Numbered from the stretch's first letter, positions 6,958 to 14,132 are shown. The stretch is 20,052 nt of DNA from Pararhodospirillum photometricum DSM 122 (GCF_000284415.1 NC_017059.1:2788742-2808793), one strand, 5' to 3'. Notes: generated by a model from the letters alone, not told the origin. Made by a program: numbers and translations.

Positions 6958-7983
6958 TCACAACAGACCAATACGCTCCAAAAACTCTAAACTATCGTCG
7001 GACAGGGCATCGACGTCAATATTGCGCCGAAGGGCCTCACGGCAGACCATCTCTGTGGGGGTGTCCTCGCCAATATACTTCAATGCGGCACTCCCCAGCG
7101 GCCATGGCTCCTTACCGTTGATCTTCGTGTTCTTCACCGCGTTCAAAATGACATGGCCAGGATCAATGCCTTTGTCACGGCCGTATGCGAGCGCAGACGC
7201 AGCGAGACTGGCGGCATCCACCAAACGTGTGAGACGGATGCTCGGATTCTGCCCACCAGTCAAAACGGTGAGGGCGTAGGCGTTGGCTGCCTTCTCTTGC
7301 TCATCGGCGCCGTCGTCCTCGGATACCTTTTCATCGACGAGAGAACCGCCATCGCATAAGTCAAGGTGCCCCTCGGCGATATGGCCCATCTCGTGAGCGA
7401 GCACAAACAGCATCCACGCCGGCGAGGACATCTTCCTCGTCACAAGGATCACGGGCCGGCCACAGCAAAACGTGACCATGCCGTCCATCTTAGGCTTGGC
7501 AACAGGCAAACTCGGCATATAAGCAACTGGGACCCCGTGCGCCCAGCAGACGTCCAATAGGTCTTCCAGTCCCACCCAAGGCGTGGAACCGTGGGCACAA
7601 GCGGTCGTGCGAAGGGCCATGGCGGAGGGAAGGGAGCCGGTCCACAACGGCGTGGTGACCGAGGCGACGAGCCTCGCGACAGCGGTCGCTACCGCACGCG
7701 CTGAAGCGATTTCGGCAATGCTAGTCCCCGCCCTCGTCTTGAAACAGGCCTGCTGCATCAGGCGTTGGCGCAAACGACCATCTGGTCCGATCTCCAAACC
7801 AAAATGCTTGGCAACAAACCCACGCACTTCAAAGAGACCAGAAGGATGATTGATCGCCTCTTCCCACCAGTCGGGCAAAATGCGAACTGCGTCCTGGGGC
7901 TTAAGCCCAACGGCGGTTAGCTCCTGCTGGAGCACCTTCTTGTTTTTAGAATCACTGAGGGAAGCGTGGTTCGCGATAGCCAT
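6958..7983 (-). CDS. ImmA/IrrE-family metallopeptidase
   Basis: 341-residue zinc peptidase of the ImmA/IrrE (COG2856) group. The catalytic motif LAHEMGHIAEGH (His197, Glu198, His201) is intact, and DEQEKAANAYA (about 227-237) supplies the expected glutamate ligand further on. Known members cleave repressors (ImmA, IrrE cleaving DdrO) or act as antitoxins. The N-terminal about 140 residues show no obvious Xre helix-turn-helix, although many relatives carry one, so DNA-binding autoregulation is not evident. The C-terminal region after 240 is family-typical accessory sequence. The ATG at 7983 is preceded by GGGGGGTGAG. It is the first gene of a pair with the PIN-like gene 12 bases downstream. 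The pair sits between the tRNA-Gln terminator and the lipoprotein gene, a common setting for small mobile modules. Confidence 0.85.
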   Translation of the reverse strand: MAIANHASLSDSKNKKVLQQELTAVGLKPQDAVRILPDWWEEAINHPSGLFEVRGFVAKHFGLEIGPDGRLRQRLMQQACFKTRAGTSIAEIASARAVATAVARLVASVTTPLWTGSLPSAMALRTTACAHGSTPWVGLEDLLDVCWAHGVPVAYMPSLPVAKPKMDGMVTFCCGRPVILVTRKMSSPAWMLFVLAHEMGHIAEGHLDLCDGGSLVDEKVSEDDGADEQEKAANAYALTVLTGGQNPSIRLTRLVDAASLAASALAYGRDKGIDPGHVILNAVKNTKINGKEPWPLGSAALKYIGEDTPTEMVCREALRRNIDVDALSDDSLEFLERIGLL

Positions 7984-8139
7984 GGCTCACCCCCCCATCG
8001 TCGGATAACGAAATGTAAGCTGCCTATAACATGGGGAGAGAATCCAGAAAAGCTCAGGCCTGAGAGATCGTCAGAAAAACTTGGGGAAGAAAAAAGCGAA
8101 CCTCGGAAGGAACCTCTCCGGGCGGGGCTCGTGGTGGCC

Positions 8140-8160
8140 GAAGGGGATCACGTCCCCTTC
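8140..8160 (-). terminator. Hairpin downstream of lipoprotein gene
   Basis: GAAGGGGA (8140-8147) and TCCCCTTC (8153-8160) form an 8-bp stem with a 5-nt loop, 15 bases beyond the lipoprotein stop on the minus strand. There is no immediate T-run; a T-rich stretch follows about 50 bases further. It may protect the 3' end or weakly terminate. Confidence 0.4.
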
Positions 8161-8174
8161 GCACCAGCAGGGAG

Positions 8175-8828
8175 TTAAGAGGCCGGGCGCATGCGGCGGG
8201 GGGAGACTTCTTCGTCGTCGTCGCTGCCGTAGCCCTCGTAGTGGATGTAGCAGCGACCGGGGCCTGTTTCTTCCAAGACCCGGGCGGGATACCAGTCGCC
8301 TTCCCACAGGACCTCGACCCGGCGGCCTGGGTGGCACAGGCCCGAGGACGAGCGCTTGCCGTCAAAGCGGTCCCTCTCGGGGGACATCGGCGGCGGGGAG
8401 GCGCCGGGGCCGGCTTTATCGCAAAAGGCGGTACACACCGTGTTGGGCACCACCGATCCACCACAGTTGACAAAGCACTGGCGATACATGCTGTCGCAGT
8501 CGTCGCGACAGGAGGAGCGAGCGCAGCCATAGCCGTCGTAAAAGGAGCTTTCCGTCTTCGTCACTTTCTGACCGGCGCGCCGTTTTTCATCGACATAGCG
8601 GCGATACTCGCGCCGAGCGTCCTCTCTTTCCCGATCTTTACAGCGCTCTTCATCCCGCTGGCAGGAGTGGGTGCAGTTTTGTTGCCAGTTGAGGCATTGG
8701 CTGGTGCACACCCGCCCCTCGGGCGAGCGCGGGGCGCGAAATTCATAGGACGTTTCGTAGATCGGTCCGCAAGCGGCCGCGACCCCAATCAGAAGGCCTA
8801 CCGCCAGAAGTCGCCCAACCCTCGCCAT
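8175..8828 (-). CDS. Cysteine-rich lipoprotein with Tudor-knot-like C-terminal domain
   Basis: 217-residue predicted lipoprotein. The ATG at 8828 sits behind GGAGGGGGCC and opens a signal peptide ending in a lipobox (IGVAAAC, Cys20). The middle region (about 40-130) has many spaced cysteines, as in CTSQCLNWQQNC and CRDDCDSMYRQC, suggesting a disulfide-rich periplasmic domain, with a charged Arg/Glu helix between. The last about 50 residues read VEVLWEGDWYPARVLE, then CYIHYEGYGSDDDEEV, then RRMRP. This is the pattern of Tudor-knot/chromo-barrel domains, known mainly from eukaryotic chromatin readers but also present in some bacteria. The ligand is unknown. The gene appears monocistronic between the peptidase unit and the hydrolase. 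An upstream ATG at 8849 would spoil the signal peptide. Confidence 0.8.
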   Translation of the reverse strand: MARVGRLLAVGLLIGVAAACGPIYETSYEFRAPRSPEGRVCTSQCLNWQQNCTHSCQRDEERCKDREREDARREYRRYVDEKRRAGQKVTKTESSFYDGYGCARSSCRDDCDSMYRQCFVNCGGSVVPNTVCTAFCDKAGPGASPPPMSPERDRFDGKRSSSGLCHPGRRVEVLWEGDWYPARVLEETGPGRCYIHYEGYGSDDDEEVSPRRMRPAS

Positions 8829-8900
8829 GGCCCCCTCCTTTCCTTCCATTTCAAACGGCGAGTATGCCCTTTGGACGAGGGGAAGGCTTGGACTTTCTGA

Positions 8901-9698
8901 TCAAGGAAGCGCGGCCAAGAACTCGGTGATCAAGGCCACGGTCTGCTCCGGGTGGTCGCGATGCGGGACATGACCCACGCCGGGCAAGATTTCCACCCGC
9001 GCCTGTCCCCCACTGAGATCGCCAATCAAAAGGGGATGGCAAGCACTCCCGTATTCGTCTTCGCTGCCATGCAGCACCAAGGCCGGGCACCGGACGCGGG
9101 GCAAAACAGGCGCCAAGCTCCAGGTGGCGAAGGCCGGGGAAAGCCAGGACTCGGTCCACGCGTCCAAGACCCAGCCCGCCTTGGCGCCATGATAGCGTTC
9201 CAGCCGTTGAAACTGGGCCGGATCGCTGAAAAACTCCCGGGCGGCGGCAATCGCGCTCAGGGTTCGGCCTTCTGGGAAGGTTTGGGCGGCGGCGGTGATC
9301 AAGGCGTCGCAGTGCCGCGACCACTGGGCCGCCGCGTGAACCGCCATGCCGCCCCCCACGCTGTGCCCGAGGGCCACGAAGCGCTCGAACGCCAAGGAGC
9401 GCTGCAAGTCCGGCAGCACCGCCACCGCCTCCTGGGCGATGAACTCCAGGGAAAGGCGGTCGGTGCGGGCATCCGAAAGACCAAACCCCAACCGGTCATA
9501 GGCGATGACCCGCCGCCCGGTCGCCCGGCACAGGCGCTCCGGGAAATCGCGCCACAGGGCCACGCAGCCCAGGGAGTCGTGAAACAAGACCACCGGACTG
9601 AGCGTGGGCGGCAAGGCGGGCTCCCACGAGCGGACAAAAATCCGCCCCTGGGCCAAGTCCACCCAGCCATCTTGGGGACGCGGCTCGGCCTGCGTCAT
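8901..9698 (-). CDS. Alpha/beta hydrolase
   Basis: 265-residue alpha/beta-hydrolase fold enzyme, probably cytoplasmic as no signal peptide is seen. HDSLG (about 40-44) forms the oxyanion region. The nucleophile elbow is GHSVGG with Ser113, the acid is Asp214 in GSEDEYG, and the base is His243 in GVGHVPHRDHP. Length and motif spacing match the AB-hydrolase family, such as esterases, lactonases or dehalogenase-like enzymes; the substrate cannot be told. The ATG at 9698 is preceded by ACAGGAGAG, a good ribosome site. The upstream region is AT-richer than its surroundings and holds the promoter candidate area before a REP pair. The lipoprotein gene follows in the same direction after about 70 bases, so co-transcription is possible. 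Confidence 0.88.
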   Translation of the reverse strand: MTQAEPRPQDGWVDLAQGRIFVRSWEPALPPTLSPVVLFHDSLGCVALWRDFPERLCRATGRRVIAYDRLGFGLSDARTDRLSLEFIAQEAVAVLPDLQRSLAFERFVALGHSVGGGMAVHAAAQWSRHCDALITAAAQTFPEGRTLSAIAAAREFFSDPAQFQRLERYHGAKAGWVLDAWTESWLSPAFATWSLAPVLPRVRCPALVLHGSEDEYGSACHPLLIGDLSGGQARVEILPGVGHVPHRDHPEQTVALITEFLAALP

Positions 9699-9760
9699 GG
9701 GGGCTCTCCTGTCGGTTTTAAGTGTAATGGATACATAATACTTTTATTTTGCGGCGAAAG

Positions 9761-9871
9761 GAAGGCTGGGGAGGCGGGCCTCCCCAGACCCCTCCGATCC
9801 TGGGGCTTGCCTTGATGCGCAGGGCCTGCGGGAACGTGGGGTCTGGGGAGGCTCGCCTCCCCGGCCTTCCC
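9761..9871. repeat. Inverted pair of REP-like palindromes
   Basis: Two palindromes, 9766-9787 (perfect arms CTGGGGAGGC/GCCTCCCCAG) and 9843-9864 (one mismatch). Their flanks are in opposite order (GAAGG...ACCCC versus GGGGT...GGCCTTCC). The pair could fold as one large stem with about 45 bases between. It lies between the divergent hydrolase and Lrp genes. Confidence 0.85.
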
Positions 9872-9955
9872 TGATGCCCTGAAATCTTGTTGCAGCCTTC
9901 GGAAGATCCGCCCCAAATGGGTCGATCATGCCAAAAGCCCTGACCAGACAAGACG

Positions 9956-10444
9956 ATGAGGCCCATGCTCCTGGATGACATCGACCGCCAGATTCTCGTG
10001 GCCCTCCAACACGATGGCCGATTGCAAAACGTGGAACTCGCAAAGCGCGTTGGCCTGTCGCCCTCGCCCTGCCTGCGCCGGGTCCGCCTGCTGGAAGAAG
10101 CCGGGGTGATCGCGCGCTATGTTGCGGTGTTGGATCCGGCCAAGGTGGGGATTGGCCTCAGCGTTTTCGCCCGCATCTGCCTGTCCGCCCAGGATGCCGA
10201 GACCGTGGAGCACTTTATCACGTGCATCCAGGCCCTGCCGCAGGTGGTGGAATGCCACCTGATGGCCGGCGACTGCGACTTTCTTCTGCGCATCGTGGCC
10301 GCCGACCTGGAAGCCTACCGCCGCTTCCAGGTCGAGCACCTGACCCGGATCCCCGGGGTTCAAAGCATCAAAACCGAAATCCCCATGGAGACCATCAAAC
10401 TGGCCCATGAACTGCCGCTGGGATCGGAGGAACGCGCAGGCTAG
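9956..10444 (+). CDS. Lrp/AsnC-family transcriptional regulator
   Basis: 162-residue regulator with an N-terminal AsnC helix-turn-helix. LDDIDRQILVALQHDGRLQN is followed by ELAKRVGLSPSPCLRRVRLLEEAGVI (about 27-52). The C-terminal RAM ligand-binding domain contains CHLMAGDCDFLLRIVAADLEAY, whose G-x-x-D segment contacts amino-acid effectors in the family. Such proteins form octamers and usually regulate amino-acid metabolism or transport. The start could be 9956 or the in-frame ATG at 9965; neither has a strong ribosome site. It is convergent with the arsenic-type operon: its TAG and the TAG of the thioredoxin-like gene share CTAG at 10441-10444. The target is unknown. The neighbouring divergent hydrolase is a possibility. 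Confidence 0.9.
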   Translation: MRPMLLDDIDRQILVALQHDGRLQNVELAKRVGLSPSPCLRRVRLLEEAGVIARYVAVLDPAKVGIGLSVFARICLSAQDAETVEHFITCIQALPQVVECHLMAGDCDFLLRIVAADLEAYRRFQVEHLTRIPGVQSIKTEIPMETIKLAHELPLGSEERAG

Positions 10445-10677
10445 GCCTTCAGCCATGCCTCAACAGCCTCGGGCAAGGGCATGCCGCCAGCGTGGACGAC
10501 TTTGCCCTCCACCACCACGCCCGGGGTCCGCATCACCCCATGGCCCAGGATGACGGCCATGTCGGTGACCTTTTCGATCTCGACCGCGACACCGAGGGCC
10601 CGGGCTTTGTCCTCGATCAGCTTGGCGGTGTTGACGCAGGTCTTGCACCCCGAGCCCAGAACCTTGATGGATTTCAT
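10441..10677 (-). CDS. Small thioredoxin-like redox protein (MTH895 type)
   Basis: 78-residue thioredoxin-fold protein of the redox-active disulfide protein 2 (MTH895) group. It begins MKSIKVLGSGCKTCVNT with a CxxC active site (Cys11, Cys14), followed by an alpha-helix and the cis-proline segment MRTPGVVV. The full short length matches the family. The ATG at 10677 has AAGGAAAG nearby as ribosome site. It follows the permease gene by about 14 bases in the same direction. COG0701 permeases are frequently paired with exactly this type of protein, which suggests it handles thiol or metalloid redox for the transporter. It is the last gene of the arsenic-type operon. Confidence 0.88.
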   Translation of the reverse strand: MKSIKVLGSGCKTCVNTAKLIEDKARALGVAVEIEKVTDMAVILGHGVMRTPGVVVEGKVVHAGGMPLPEAVEAWLKA

Positions 10678-10691
10678 AAGACTTTCCTTGG

Positions 10692-11657
10692 CTAGACGAA
10701 CAACGCATTGAGCAACAGCCCAACCACGACAAAAGACAGGCTGAGGAATACCGCGAGAAACACCAGCATTGCCGGCTTCAGCACTTTGCGCAGCATGATG
10801 AACTCGGGCAACGACAGGGCGACGACACTCATCATGAAGGCCAGCGTCGTGCCCACCGGGACCCCCTTCGCCAGCAAGGCCTCGGCCACGGGAATGATCC
10901 CGGTGGCGTTGGAGTAAAGGGGCAAGCCCATCAAGACGGCGATCGGCACCGCAAACGGGTTGGCCGGGCCGGCGACGCGAGCCAGAAAGTCCTCCGGCAC
11001 ATAGCCGTGCAGGGCCGCCCCGATGCCGATGCCGATCAAAACGTAAAGCCAGATCCGCCCCACGATATCGCGGACCTCGCCCCAGGCCGAGCGGATCCGG
11101 GCCCGTCCCCCCAAGGCACCGTCCGGGATCGCGACGGCGCCCAGGCGAATGTTCCACACATACCCCTCAACCCAGCGCTCCAGGTGCAGCCGATCGATCA
11201 AGATCCCGCCCGCCAGCCCGACCCCCAAGCCGGTCGCCACATAAACCACGGTCAGCTTCCAACCGACCACCGAGGCCAGGATCACCACCGCCACCTCGTT
11301 GACCAAGGGCGAGGTGATGAGAAAGGCCATGGTCACCCCCAGGGGAATACCGGCCTCAAGAAAGCCGATGAACAGGGGCACCGAGGAGCAGGAACAAAAC
11401 GGTGTCACCGCCCCCAGGGTGACAGCCAGAACATAGCCCAGCCCCCGGGATCGCCCCTCCAGGGACCGACGCACCCGCTCGGGCGAGAGCACGGAGCGAA
11501 ACAGGGCCATGACGAAAACTACCACGACCAGAAGCACAAAGATTTTGGTCGTATCCTCGATAAAAAAATGAACCGCTTCGGCCAGCCGGCTACCGGGATC
11601 CAACCCGAGCAAGGAATAGGTGGTCAGGTCGGCAAGACGGGTGAATAGGGCAAACAT
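10692..11657 (-). CDS. COG0701 (DUF318/ArsP-like) permease
   Basis: 321-residue membrane protein with about eight hydrophobic segments. GAVTPFCSCSSVPLFIGF is the hallmark cysteine-containing helix of the permease family. A second related half shows LMGLPLYSNATGIIPVAEAL. Some family members (ArsP) export trivalent organoarsenicals; others have unknown substrates. The context (acr3 fragment, arsN2, thioredoxin-like gene) supports a metalloid role here, by inference. The ATG at 11657 lies 18 bases past the arsN2 stop, in the same direction. The soluble loop between halves (about 160-210) is charged and probably cytoplasmic. Confidence 0.88.
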   Translation of the reverse strand: MFALFTRLADLTTYSLLGLDPGSRLAEAVHFFIEDTTKIFVLLVVVVFVMALFRSVLSPERVRRSLEGRSRGLGYVLAVTLGAVTPFCSCSSVPLFIGFLEAGIPLGVTMAFLITSPLVNEVAVVILASVVGWKLTVVYVATGLGVGLAGGILIDRLHLERWVEGYVWNIRLGAVAIPDGALGGRARIRSAWGEVRDIVGRIWLYVLIGIGIGAALHGYVPEDFLARVAGPANPFAVPIAVLMGLPLYSNATGIIPVAEALLAKGVPVGTTLAFMMSVVALSLPEFIMLRKVLKPAMLVFLAVFLSLSFVVVGLLLNALFV

Positions 11658-11675
11658 CAGGGGCTCTTTCGCCCG

Positions 11676-12116
11676 TCACAAGGAACGGGTCATCAAGACC
11701 GCCGAGGCGGGGCACAGGGCGGCACTCTGGCGCGAGGCCTGGATGGCGGCGGGCGCCTCGCTGCGGGGCAGGGGACGAAAGCCACACCGCTGCCCGAGCC
11801 CGACCGCTGTGGTGGTGAGCAAGTAGGCCTCCCGGCAGCCCAGGGCGTGGGCTCTCTCGAGAAGCGCGCCCACCAAGGCACTCCCCAGCCCGTGCCCCCG
11901 CCGCCCGGGGACGATCACCACCGAGCGCACCAAGGCCAGCGCCCCGTGGCATTCGAGGCCGCCATGGCCCACCAAGACGCCCTGGTCGTCGTGAAATCGG
12001 AAGAACAAGCGCCCCTCGTCGTCGAGATCCTCGACCGGCAGATCGGCGGCGACGAGGGCAGCGCGCAACGCTGGATCCACGCTGGGACAGAATGTCATCA
12101 CAAGGGAGGGCATCAT
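11676..12116 (-). CDS. arsN2: ArsN2-type GNAT N-acetyltransferase
   Basis: GNAT-fold acetyltransferase of the arsenic-operon type. LPVEDLDDEGRLFFRF near the start, RSVVIVPGRRGHGLGSALV (acetyl-CoA pyrophosphate-binding R/G-x-x-G-x-G/A loop) in the middle, and YLLTTTAVGLGQRCGF plus CPASAVLM at the C-terminus are all ArsN2 hallmarks. ArsN enzymes acetylate amino groups of arsenic-containing antibiotics such as arsinothricin; the substrate of the ArsN2 branch is less certain. The proposed start at 12116 overlaps the acr3 TGA (12113-12115), giving translational coupling. An internal ATG at 12098 is an alternative. Length of about 146 aa matches the family. Neighbours upstream and downstream are metalloid transporters. 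Confidence 0.85.
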   Translation of the reverse strand: MMPSLVMTFCPSVDPALRAALVAADLPVEDLDDEGRLFFRFHDDQGVLVGHGGLECHGALALVRSVVIVPGRRGHGLGSALVGALLERAHALGCREAYLLTTTAVGLGQRCGFRPLPRSEAPAAIQASRQSAALCPASAVLMTRSL

Positions 12117-12604
12117 CCTCGGGCCTCGTACCACGACTTGCTGGCATTGACGATTTTCACCACCGACAGCATCACGGGAACCTCGATCAACACCCCAACG
12201 ACGGTCGCAAGCGCGGCCCCAGACTGGAAGCCGAACAGGACAAGGGCGGTCGCCACGGCCAGTTCAAAAAAGTTGCTGGCCCCGATCAGGGCAGAGGGAC
12301 CGGCCACGGCATGCGGCACGCCGAGCCAGCGATTAAGGCCATACGCCAAGGCACTGTTGAGATAGACCTGAAAGAGGATGGGCACCGCCAGCAGGGCAAT
12401 GATCGCGGGCTGGGCCAGGATCTGTTCGCCCTGAAACCCGAACAGCAGCACCAAGGTCGCCAAGAGCGCCCCCAGGGAGAACGGCCCCAGCCGCCCCAAG
12501 GTGGCGGCCAAGGCGTCGGGTCCCCGGGCCAGCAGGGCGCGGCGGGCGAGTTGGGCGATGACCACCGGCACCCACGATGTAAAGCCCGACCGACAGCAGA
12601 AGTG
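12113..12604 (-). pseudogene. acr3: ACR3-type arsenite efflux permease, 5' truncated with frameshift
   Basis: C-terminal part of an ACR3 (arsenical resistance-3, BART superfamily) arsenite exporter. [40 protein letters not shown] and SGAALATVVGVLIEVPVMLS are characteristic transmembrane helices. Roughly the first half of the usual 340-400 residues is absent. From PVVIAQ onward (12571) the frame is open to the stop at 12113. Just before it, the family-like residues [10 protein letters not shown] occur in another frame, separated by one extra G in the GTGGGTG run near 12570-12574, so there is also a frameshift. Beyond about 12605 the sequence is ribosomal protein L35. The gene cannot yield a working exporter as read; the downstream operon genes are intact. 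Confidence 0.82.
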
Positions 12605-12708
12605 TTGGACAGCAGGTGGCTCTTGTAGCCGACCTTGACGCGGACCTTGCCGGTACCGGTGAGGCTGAAGCGCTTCTTCACCGCGCTCTTGGTCTTCATT
12701 TTGGGCAT
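12598..12708 (-). pseudogene. rpmI: 50S ribosomal protein L35, 3' truncated
   Basis: The first about 35 residues of L35 are clear: [20 protein letters not shown], then [17 protein letters not shown]. After Asn35 the expected basic C-terminus, with its RG-T motif, is replaced by out-of-frame acr3 sequence; the frame then runs on to 12286. The ATG at 12708 has GAAGGAACC upstream, and a good sigma-70-like promoter lies further upstream on the same strand. Normally rpmI is about 65 codons and is followed by rplT. The ribosomal gene is therefore broken at the join, so either another intact copy exists or the join is artificial. Confidence 0.85.
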
Positions 12709-12853
12709 TTCAGGTTCCTTCTCTGGAGCCGATCCTGTTGGGACCGCCGATCGACGGGCCGCGCAGGGTCTGGAGGGACGGCTAGGCATGCCCGGGGCTT
12801 TGGCAACCCAAAAGCCCACCGCCGTGCCGCCCGGATTTCCTTGGGGACGAGGG

Positions 12854-12882
12854 GTTATACAGGTCCGGCCCTTTCGGTGCAA
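12854..12882 (-). promoter_or_regulatory. Sigma-70-like promoter for rpmI
   Basis: Minus strand TTGCAC (12882-12877) and TATAAC (12859-12854) with a 17-base spacer. It would give a leader of about 140 bases before the L35 start, compatible with regulated ribosomal-protein operons. Confidence 0.55.
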
Positions 12883-12925
12883 GGCCTGTCCAGAACGCGT
12901 GGAACAGATCCGCGCGATTCCCACC

Positions 12926-12985
12926 GAAATCCCTTGGGCCGAAATCCCTTGGGCCGAAATCCCTTGGGCCGAAATCCCTTGGGAC
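12926..12985. repeat. Four tandem copies of a 15-bp unit
   Basis: The unit GAAATCCCTTGGGCC is repeated at 12926, 12941, 12956 and 12971; the fourth copy has one substitution. It lies between the rpmI promoter and hrcA. The 15-bp period places all copies on similar but slowly rotating helix faces. It contains the self-complementary core CCCTTGGG-like half-sites. Function is unknown. Confidence 0.9.
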
Positions 12986-13073
12986 CGGGTTCACTCCCCT
13001 CTTTACCCCAAGGCCCCAGCCCCCTACCCTCATTCTTTCCTCCCTTTCCTGCACGACAAGGAGCCATGCGCCC

Positions 13074-14132
13074 ATGACATCGACGGGGCAAGGGCCCGCC
13101 CTCGCGGCCCTGGACGAGCGATCGCGGGAAATCTTTGGCCAGATTGTCGATACCTTCGTGGAAACCGGCGAGCCCGTGGGGTCGCGCACCTTGTCGCGTC
13201 GGCTCTCGGTCTCGCTGTCGCCGGCCACCATCCGCAACGTCATGGCCGACCTGGAGGAGATGGGCCTTCTCTACGCCCCGCACACCTCGGCCGGGCGCCT
13301 GCCCACCGAAGAGGGTCTGCGCCTGTTTGTCTCGGGTCTCCTGGAACTGGGAGGGCTGGCCGCCGACGAGCGCCGGCAGATCGAGACCAAGGTCAACGCC
13401 GCTGGCAAGAGCTTGGACGAGGCCCTGAGCGAGGCGACCAGCGTGTTGTCGGGCCTGTCGCGCTGTGCCGGCTTGGTGCTGGCCCCCAAGGTGGACGCCT
13501 CGCTCAAGCACATCGAGTTTGTGCCCCTGGGACCGGGCCGCGCCCTGGTGATCATGGTGACGGGCAACGGCATCGTCGAAAACCGGGTGCTGGAGGTGCC
13601 CCAGGGCCTGCCGCCCAGCGCGCTGGCCGAGGCCACCAATTATCTCAACGCCCATCTGGCCGGCCGCACCTTGGACGAGGCCCGCGCCACCATTCAAGAC
13701 GACCTCGCCCAGCACCGCGACCGCCTGGACGAACTGGCCTCGCGCGTCGTCCAGGCCGGCATCGCCACGTGGTCGGGCGGCGAGCGCCGGGGCGAGCTGA
13801 TCGTGCGCGGCCAAAGCCATTTGCTGGCCGATGTCACCGCCTTGCAGGACCTGGAGCGGATCCGCGGCCTGTTCGACGCCTTGGAAACCCGCGAGCACGT
13901 GTTGCGCATCTTGGATCTGGTCAACAGCGCCGAGGGCGTCCAAATCTTTATCGGCGCCGAGAATGCGTTGTTTTCCGTGTCGGGTTGCTCAATGATCGTG
14001 GCGCCTTATCTCAATAGCCGCGAGGAGATCGTTGGCGCCATCGGCGTCATCGGTCCGACGCGGATCAACTACCGAAGGATTATTCCTTTGGTCGATTACA
14101 CGTCAAAGGTTATCAGCCGGTTGATGGGCTGA
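13074..14132 (+). CDS. hrcA: Heat-inducible transcription repressor HrcA
   Basis: 352-residue HrcA, the repressor that binds CIRCE elements upstream of groESL/dnaK-type operons and is assisted by GroEL. The N-terminal winged helix is visible (LDERSREIFGQIVDTFVETG, then PVGSRTLSRR and LSPATIRNVMADLEEMGLL). The conserved HTSAGRLPTEEGLRLFV follows. The GAF-like core has the central insertion, and the C-terminal IGVIGPTRINYRRIIPLVDY is the family signature. The ATG at 13074 lies 10 bases after AAGGAG. The gene is complete. The grpE gene follows after about 50 bases in the same direction, the usual hrcA-grpE arrangement. I see no CIRCE (TTAGCACTC-N9-GAGTGCTAA) upstream; regulation may instead involve sigma-32 or the tandem repeats. 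Confidence 0.97.
   Translation: MTSTGQGPALAALDERSREIFGQIVDTFVETGEPVGSRTLSRRLSVSLSPATIRNVMADLEEMGLLYAPHTSAGRLPTEEGLRLFVSGLLELGGLAADERRQIETKVNAAGKSLDEALSEATSVLSGLSRCAGLVLAPKVDASLKHIEFVPLGPGRALVIMVTGNGIVENRVLEVPQGLPPSALAEATNYLNAHLAGRTLDEARATIQDDLAQHRDRLDELASRVVQAGIATWSGGERRGELIVRGQSHLLADVTALQDLERIRGLFDALETREHVLRILDLVNSAEGVQIFIGAENALFSVSGCSMIVAPYLNSREEIVGAIGVIGPTRINYRRIIPLVDYTSKVISRLMG

Larger units (their letters stand above)
12709..13073. other. Divergent intergenic region rpmI-hrcA
   Basis: No convincing gene. It holds a minus-strand promoter for rpmI (12854-12882), a four-copy 15-bp tandem repeat (12926-12985), a pyrimidine-rich stretch (about 12995-13050), and the AAGGAG ribosome site of hrcA (13058-13063). 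Neither infC nor a second ribosomal gene is present upstream of rpmI. Confidence 0.6.

Noticed and set aside
6167..7983. ImmA-PIN unit as an integrated island using the tRNA-Gln 3' end as att site
   Set aside because: No repeat of the tRNA 3' end was seen on the far side of the unit and no integrase is present. The tRNA terminator is intact.
12926..12985. Tandem repeats considered as a CRISPR array
   Set aside because: The units are 15 bp and contiguous with no spacers, and no cas gene is present.
13000..13073. CIRCE element upstream of hrcA
   Set aside because: No TTAGCACTC/GAGTGCTAA dyad could be found in the region.
12635..14017. Long frame overlapping the rpmI upstream region and hrcA
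   Set aside because: Frame-shifted shadow of hrcA. Its N-terminal part merely translates the 15-bp repeats as EIPWA units.
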